Source: JBQTJJ01 sp052387235
GTDB taxonomy: Bacteria > Actinomycetota > Acidimicrobiia > Acidimicrobiales > GCA-2861595
Reading direction: 5' to 3'
DNA: 15,930 nt
Assembly: GCA_052387235.1 (NCBI GenBank)
Contig: JBQTJJ010000064.1
Span: 1 to 15,930, forward strand
Shown: positions 13,483-15,930 of the stretch, in pieces
How positions within the stretch are numbered: position 1 is the stretch's first letter
Layout of the letters: each line of letters opens with the position of its first letter
The notes under the pieces: model-generated
Seen by the model: the letters and a program-made list of their open reading frames with translations, nothing else
The model's database searches: none
Told to the model about the DNA's origin: nothing
Translations under genes and position numbers: made by a program

Positions 13483-13803
13483 CTACGACCCCGGAGGCGC
13501 GTAGTTGACCTGCGTCGCCGCCGCCCGGTCGATCTCCTCCGGCGTCAGGAGCACGATGGTCCTGGTGGCGGCCATGCCACTGGCGCCGACCGCCAGCCCG
13601 ACCGCGGCTGCTCCCACGTTGTCGGGCAGGTCCACGGTCACGAACGCGTCCCCCTCGCCGAAGGCGAAGTAGAAGCTCTCGACGTGGCCGCCGAGATCGG
13701 CGGCCATCTTCTCGACCGCCTCCCGCCGGGCGGTGCCGCCCTTGGCGATGACGCCCTTGACGCCCTGGCTGGTGTACGAGGCAACGATCAGGTACTTGGC
13801 CAT
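13483..13803 (-). CDS. GYD-domain protein
   Basis: 106 aa. MAKYLIVASYTSQGVKGVIA opens with the ferredoxin-like beta-alpha start of the GYD family. It continues with GGTARREAVEKMAADLGG, VESFYFAFGEGDAFVTVDLP, GLAVGASGMAATRTIVLLTPEE, all typical blocks. The family is a small, soluble, dimeric alpha/beta-barrel type of unknown function. The ATG at 13803 has GAGGGGG just upstream on the minus strand, a good Shine-Dalgarno. It sits alone between tyrS and a membrane protein, with no functional hint. Confidence 0.88.
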   Translation of the reverse strand: MAKYLIVASYTSQGVKGVIAKGGTARREAVEKMAADLGGHVESFYFAFGEGDAFVTVDLPDNVGAAAVGLAVGASGMAATRTIVLLTPEEIDRAAATQVNYAPPGS

Positions 13804-14067
13804 GTCATCCCCCTCTCCCGAGTTGCAGGTTCCAGTGTGCAGCCGGACGAGGTCGCTGTCGAGGGGCCACCTTCGTGGTCGGGGTCGCCTACCCGTTGTT
13901 CGAGCCTCGCTGGCCCTCAGCGGGCGCAGGCGCCGTCCACGGCGAGCACAGAGCCTTCGCGACGCTACGACGTCGTGCCCCGGGTGGTCCGTCGCATTGC
14001 CACGTCGGCGAACGAGGATGCCCCGCGGGGCGCGGCGCCTCGCCGGCCGCCGGCGCCGGCGTGGCGG
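13804..14067. other. 264-base intergenic region upstream of the GYD gene
   Basis: The stretch lies between the start of the GYD gene and the stop of the membrane protein gene. It must hold the GYD promoter, but no clear -10/-35 pair was found. Frames that stay open here have Arg/Gly/Ala-rich, shadow-like composition. Base composition between 13805 and 13990 is less GC-extreme than the neighbouring genes. No RNA gene recognised. Confidence 0.5.
14048..14061. terminator. 14-bp perfect GC palindrome downstream of the membrane protein gene
   Basis: CGCCGGCGCCGGCG at 14048-14061 is self-complementary and lies 6 bases past the stop codon of the minus-strand membrane protein gene. The same 12-base core GCCGGCGCCGGC occurs at 8379-8390, and a related GCCGGCGCC core is in the hairpin at 7030-7048. 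A U-less 3'-end hairpin is inferred. There is no U-tract. Confidence 0.35.
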
Positions 14068-14856
14068 TCAGGCGAGCGGTGCGGGGGTCGCCGGCGTGGG
14101 GAGCGGCGGGGGTGCAGGGGTGGTGAGGTCGAGCACCGGCTCATCGGCCAGGAAGGAGAAGAAGTCGCCCTTCACGAGCCACGAGAAGCCGAATGCGAGC
14201 ACCGCGGCGGCCTCGAGCCAGAACAGGAGACCCCAGTGGAACGCGTTCGAGAGCAGGATCCCGAGGATGCAGGCGACGATCACCCATCCGCACGAGCGGT
14301 GGATCCTGTTCCGCAGCCGCTTCCGGGGCGTCATCCGGGCGCGGAGCTCCGGCGCCGTGCGGGCGAGGCGCCCGAGCCGCTCACCGAGCGTCATCTGCCC
14401 CGTGTCCTCACCTGCGGTCTTGGTGAACTGGTACAGGGAGAAGATGGCCAGGAGGACGAACAGGAGGCCGGCCGAGGCGAGGTGGAGGAAGCTCACCACC
14501 GCGGCCCCGCCGGTGGCGCTGCCGCCGTTGCTGGCCGTGGGGAGCAGTGCCACGCCGAGGGCGGCGAAGCAGGCCACGTTGGCCAGCCGGTTGTCCCATT
14601 CGCGTCCGGCCCGGGGCCGGTACTCGTAGGAGAGGAAGAAGACGCCCATCGCACAGAGGCTCCCGACGAAATACCCCCCCGTGCGGCCGTAGTAGTAGGC
14701 GCTTATCGACCCCCGCAGCCCGTGCCCGTCGATGAGCCAGTCCCCGGCCGGGACGACCACGGGGAACAGCACCGCGATGACGCCGACGACCTTCTGGAGG
14801 TACGAGTAGGCACCGGCCAGCGTCCGGTCGACGGCCGTGGTCTCCGAGGCTTGCAC
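14068..14856 (-). CDS. polytopic (about six TM) membrane protein of unknown function
   Basis: 262 aa. Hydrophobic segments are at about 23-42, 60-77, 91-109, 119-144, 188-206 and 209-228, with the basic loop (LRARMTPRKRLRNRIHR, 171-187) probably cytoplasmic. The motif SISAYYYGRTGGYFVGSLCA (50-69) followed by SYEYR and a W-DNR-AN step looks conserved and functional. I recall similar uncharacterised actinobacterial and proteobacterial membrane proteins but cannot name a function. The C-terminus is a Pro/Thr-rich tail (TTPAPPPLPTPATPAPLA). The start is GTG at 14856, fixed by the Shine-Dalgarno at 14863-14869. The 114 bases up to the next gene on the same strand suggest a separate promoter. Confidence 0.8.
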   Translation of the reverse strand: MQASETTAVDRTLAGAYSYLQKVVGVIAVLFPVVVPAGDWLIDGHGLRGSISAYYYGRTGGYFVGSLCAMGVFFLSYEYRPRAGREWDNRLANVACFAALGVALLPTASNGGSATGGAAVVSFLHLASAGLLFVLLAIFSLYQFTKTAGEDTGQMTLGERLGRLARTAPELRARMTPRKRLRNRIHRSCGWVIVACILGILLSNAFHWGLLFWLEAAAVLAFGFSWLVKGDFFSFLADEPVLDLTTPAPPPLPTPATPAPLA

Positions 14857-14862
14857 GCCGGT

Positions 14863-14869
14863 CTCCTCC
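14863..14869 (-). promoter_or_regulatory. Shine-Dalgarno fixing the GTG start of the membrane protein
   Basis: The minus strand reads GGAGGAG inside GGGGGAGGAGAC, with its AGGAG ending 6 bases before the GTG at 14856. It is one of only a few clear Shine-Dalgarno sites in the window and supports the GTG over any internal Met. Confidence 0.65.
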
Positions 14870-14970
14870 CCCGAGAAACGAGCGAACGGCAGTGCTGGTG
14901 AGTTTGACAGGTACGCGGAGGTTCGGGAAGAGCCAACCTCAGGGGGAAGCCATGGTGCACCGGGGCGCGT

Positions 14971-15621
14971 TCAGGGGGTGGTGACCCGGCAGGCGCTCGG
15001 CTGCCCCGACGTGAAGTAGGTGAAGCGGGTGAAGCGGGCCGACTCGTACTGCTTCGGGTTCGAGATGGGCTCGGCCGTGAAGCTGGCGGTGGTGCCGGGC
15101 CCGATCACTGTGCCGGCGGTGGTGAACCGCACGGTGCGCACGTCGTTGTTCGGGAAGACCACGTCGAGCACCAGCTCCTCGACCTCGATGGCGGCGCTCA
15201 CCTGGTTGTCCACGGTGGCCTGGGGCGTGAAGGTGGACATGAGCGCGTCGGTGGTGAGTCCCTTGGCCGTGAAGCTCACCGAGGCCCGGCCCTCGCCGCA
15301 GTTGGTGGCCGGCACCGTCGACGACGCCCCGGTGGTCGAGGTGGTGCTCGCGGTCCTGGTGGTGGTGGTGGTCCCGGCCGCCGTGGTGGTGGTCCGGGCC
15401 GTGGTGGTGCTCGTGGTGCTGCCGCTGACGGTGAGGGTGACGGCCGGGTCGGGGCCCGTGTCGCCCGGCGTGGTGGCGGGGGTCGTGGTCGTGGTCGTGG
15501 CGGGCAGGGCGGCGTCGTCGCCATCGTCGTCGTCCACCACGGCGAGCCCGACGATCCCCCCCAGCGCCAGCAACGCGGCCGCGGCGGCGGCGAGCGTCCG
15601 ATTCCCACCCGGGACGTCCAC
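14971..15621 (-). CDS. membrane-anchored or secreted protein with a Thr-rich linker and beta-rich C-terminal domain
   Basis: 216 aa. Residues about 9-29 (TLAAAAAALLALGGIVGLAVV) form an N-terminal signal-anchor. Next are an acidic DDDDGDD patch, then a Thr/Ser/Ala-rich linker (41-106) that should be extended and possibly glycosylated. The C-terminal domain (107-216) has alternating hydrophobic strands (ASVSFTAKGLTT, VEELVLDVVF, VRTVRFTTAGTV, TASFTAEPI) and two Cys (C108, C211) near its ends, suited to one disulphide outside the cell. No family is recognised; an Ig-like or carbohydrate-binding beta-sandwich is a guess. The start is GTG at 15621, directly before the anchor; the Shine-Dalgarno is unclear. 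It lies 46 bases downstream of the HIT gene on the same strand, so possibly co-transcribed. Confidence 0.78.
   Translation of the reverse strand: MDVPGGNRTLAAAAAALLALGGIVGLAVVDDDDGDDAALPATTTTTTPATTPGDTGPDPAVTLTVSGSTTSTTTARTTTTAAGTTTTTRTASTTSTTGASSTVPATNCGEGRASVSFTAKGLTTDALMSTFTPQATVDNQVSAAIEVEELVLDVVFPNNDVRTVRFTTAGTVIGPGTTASFTAEPISNPKQYESARFTRFTYFTSGQPSACRVTTP
15310..15501 (-). repeat. low-complexity ACC/ACG-rich tract encoding the Thr linker
   Basis: On the plus strand it appears as runs of GGT/GTG triplets (for example around 15355-15370 and 15460-15510). Codons are nearly all ACC or ACG with GCC, so the tract is imperfect trinucleotide sequence under protein-level selection for Thr. It is prone to slippage and to assembly error. 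Confidence 0.6.
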
Positions 15622-15667
15622 GCCCCAATGGTGGCATCTCCGCGGCCCGGTGTGCGCGACCCTCGGG

Positions 15668-15930
15668 TCAGCCCATCCGGTCCCGGATGGCGGCCGCCAC
15701 TGCCGCCATCTCGGCGTCGTGCTCGTAGCGCCCGCGGGGCCAGAAGAAGCCGCGCAGGCCGTCGCCCCGCCGGCGCGGGACCACGTGCACGTGGAGGTGG
15801 GGGACGCTCTGGCTCACCGTGTTGTTCACGGCCACGAAGGAGCCGTCGGCGTCCATGGCGGCGGTCACGGCGGCGGTCACCCGCTGGACCACGCTGAAGA
15901 ACGGCCCGACGGCCGGCGCCGGCAGGTCGA
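15668..15930 (-). CDS. HIT-family (histidine triad) nucleotide hydrolase, 3' part
   Basis: The open frame runs off the right edge; 87 codons are visible. VAVNNTVSQSVPHLHVHVVP contains the histidine triad HxHxH (HLHVH) preceded by the usual NN...Q/S-V-PH. It is followed by PRRRGDGLRGFFWPRGRY, typical of actinobacterial HIT proteins that extend past the triad. Upstream residues LPAPAVGPFFSVVQRV fit the family helix before the core, so the gene is partial, not starting at the internal GTG (15892). HIT enzymes hydrolyse or transfer nucleoside monophosphate groups (AMP-lysine, ApnA-like substrates). The N-terminal beta-hairpin region lies outside the window. Confidence 0.87.
   Translation of the reverse strand, partial: DLPAPAVGPFFSVVQRVTAAVTAAMDADGSFVAVNNTVSQSVPHLHVHVVPRRRGDGLRGFFWPRGRYEHDAEMAAVAAAIRDRMG

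Noticed and set aside
15310..15501. GGT/GTG triplet runs considered as a simple-sequence contingency locus
   Set aside because: The runs are imperfect and interrupted by Ala and Pro codons; they are explained by a Thr-rich linker, although slippage cannot be excluded.
15908..15924. GCCGGCGCCGGC-like palindrome near the right edge
   Set aside because: It lies inside the HIT coding sequence (LPAPAVG) and is explained by codon choice, so it is not listed as a terminator.
1..15930. tRNA, rRNA, transposon ends and phage genes
   Set aside because: No cloverleaf, rRNA signature, transposase or integrase motif or long terminal inverted repeats were recognised by eye; a covariance-model scan would be needed to exclude small RNAs.

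Overview
The window is very GC-rich, with almost every real codon ending in G or C. Coding strands are dense with Ala, Arg, Gly and Val. Several proteins carry Thr/Pro-rich, surface-type linkers, and one carries tandem 'GYW...DGGVFAFG' repeats of a kind I associate with Acidimicrobiia and other deep Actinomycetota. Several genes have a TANNNT-like hexamer 6-9 bases before the start codon and no Shine-Dalgarno, as expected for leaderless actinobacterial transcripts. I infer an Acidimicrobiia-like actinobacterium; the taxon is an inference. The content looks like ordinary chromosome: no transposase, integrase, phage gene, CRISPR array, rRNA or tRNA was recognised.

Left part (1-4353). A partial gene with a Pro/Thr-rich tail enters from the left edge. 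A minus-strand hypothetical gene (206-968) reads well only if one frameshift is allowed. Divergent from it is a secreted CAP-domain protein ending in six exact 42-residue repeats. Next is a YbdK/GCS2-type glutamate-cysteine ligase whose C-terminal tail probably results from a one-base indel in a G run. Three consecutive hairpins follow, then a small coiled-coil protein with a strong Shine-Dalgarno.

Middle (4354-8372). A membrane-anchored Ser/Thr kinase without PASTA repeats is followed on the same strand by a PHP-domain phosphoesterase with a Pol X-like N-terminal domain. A bulged GC hairpin covers both stop codons at the junction with a convergent PilZ (c-di-GMP type) gene. PilZ is divergent from a SirB1-family transglutaminase-like gene.

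Minus-strand block (8392-11395). A long-chain acyl-CoA synthetase lies downstream of a FAD-dependent monooxygenase/oxidoreductase in tandem, each with its own candidate leaderless -10. The FAD gene shares a 45-bp divergent intergenic region with a GNAT acetyltransferase, and the two candidate promoters overlap.

Right part (11441-15930). GNAT is followed by the remnant of an AlkA-type DNA glycosylase cut off after its N-terminal domain. Then come tyrS, which has an altered HIGH motif (Q-L-G-N), a convergent GYD-domain protein, a six-TM membrane protein, a Thr-rich anchored protein and the 3' part of a HIT-family gene; the last four are on the minus strand.

I see no clearly new multi-gene system. 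The strongest second-look items are the TyrRS active-site substitutions, three suspected one-base frameshifts all at G/C homopolymers, the truncated glycosylase, the hairpin cluster after the ligase, and the overlapping divergent promoters.
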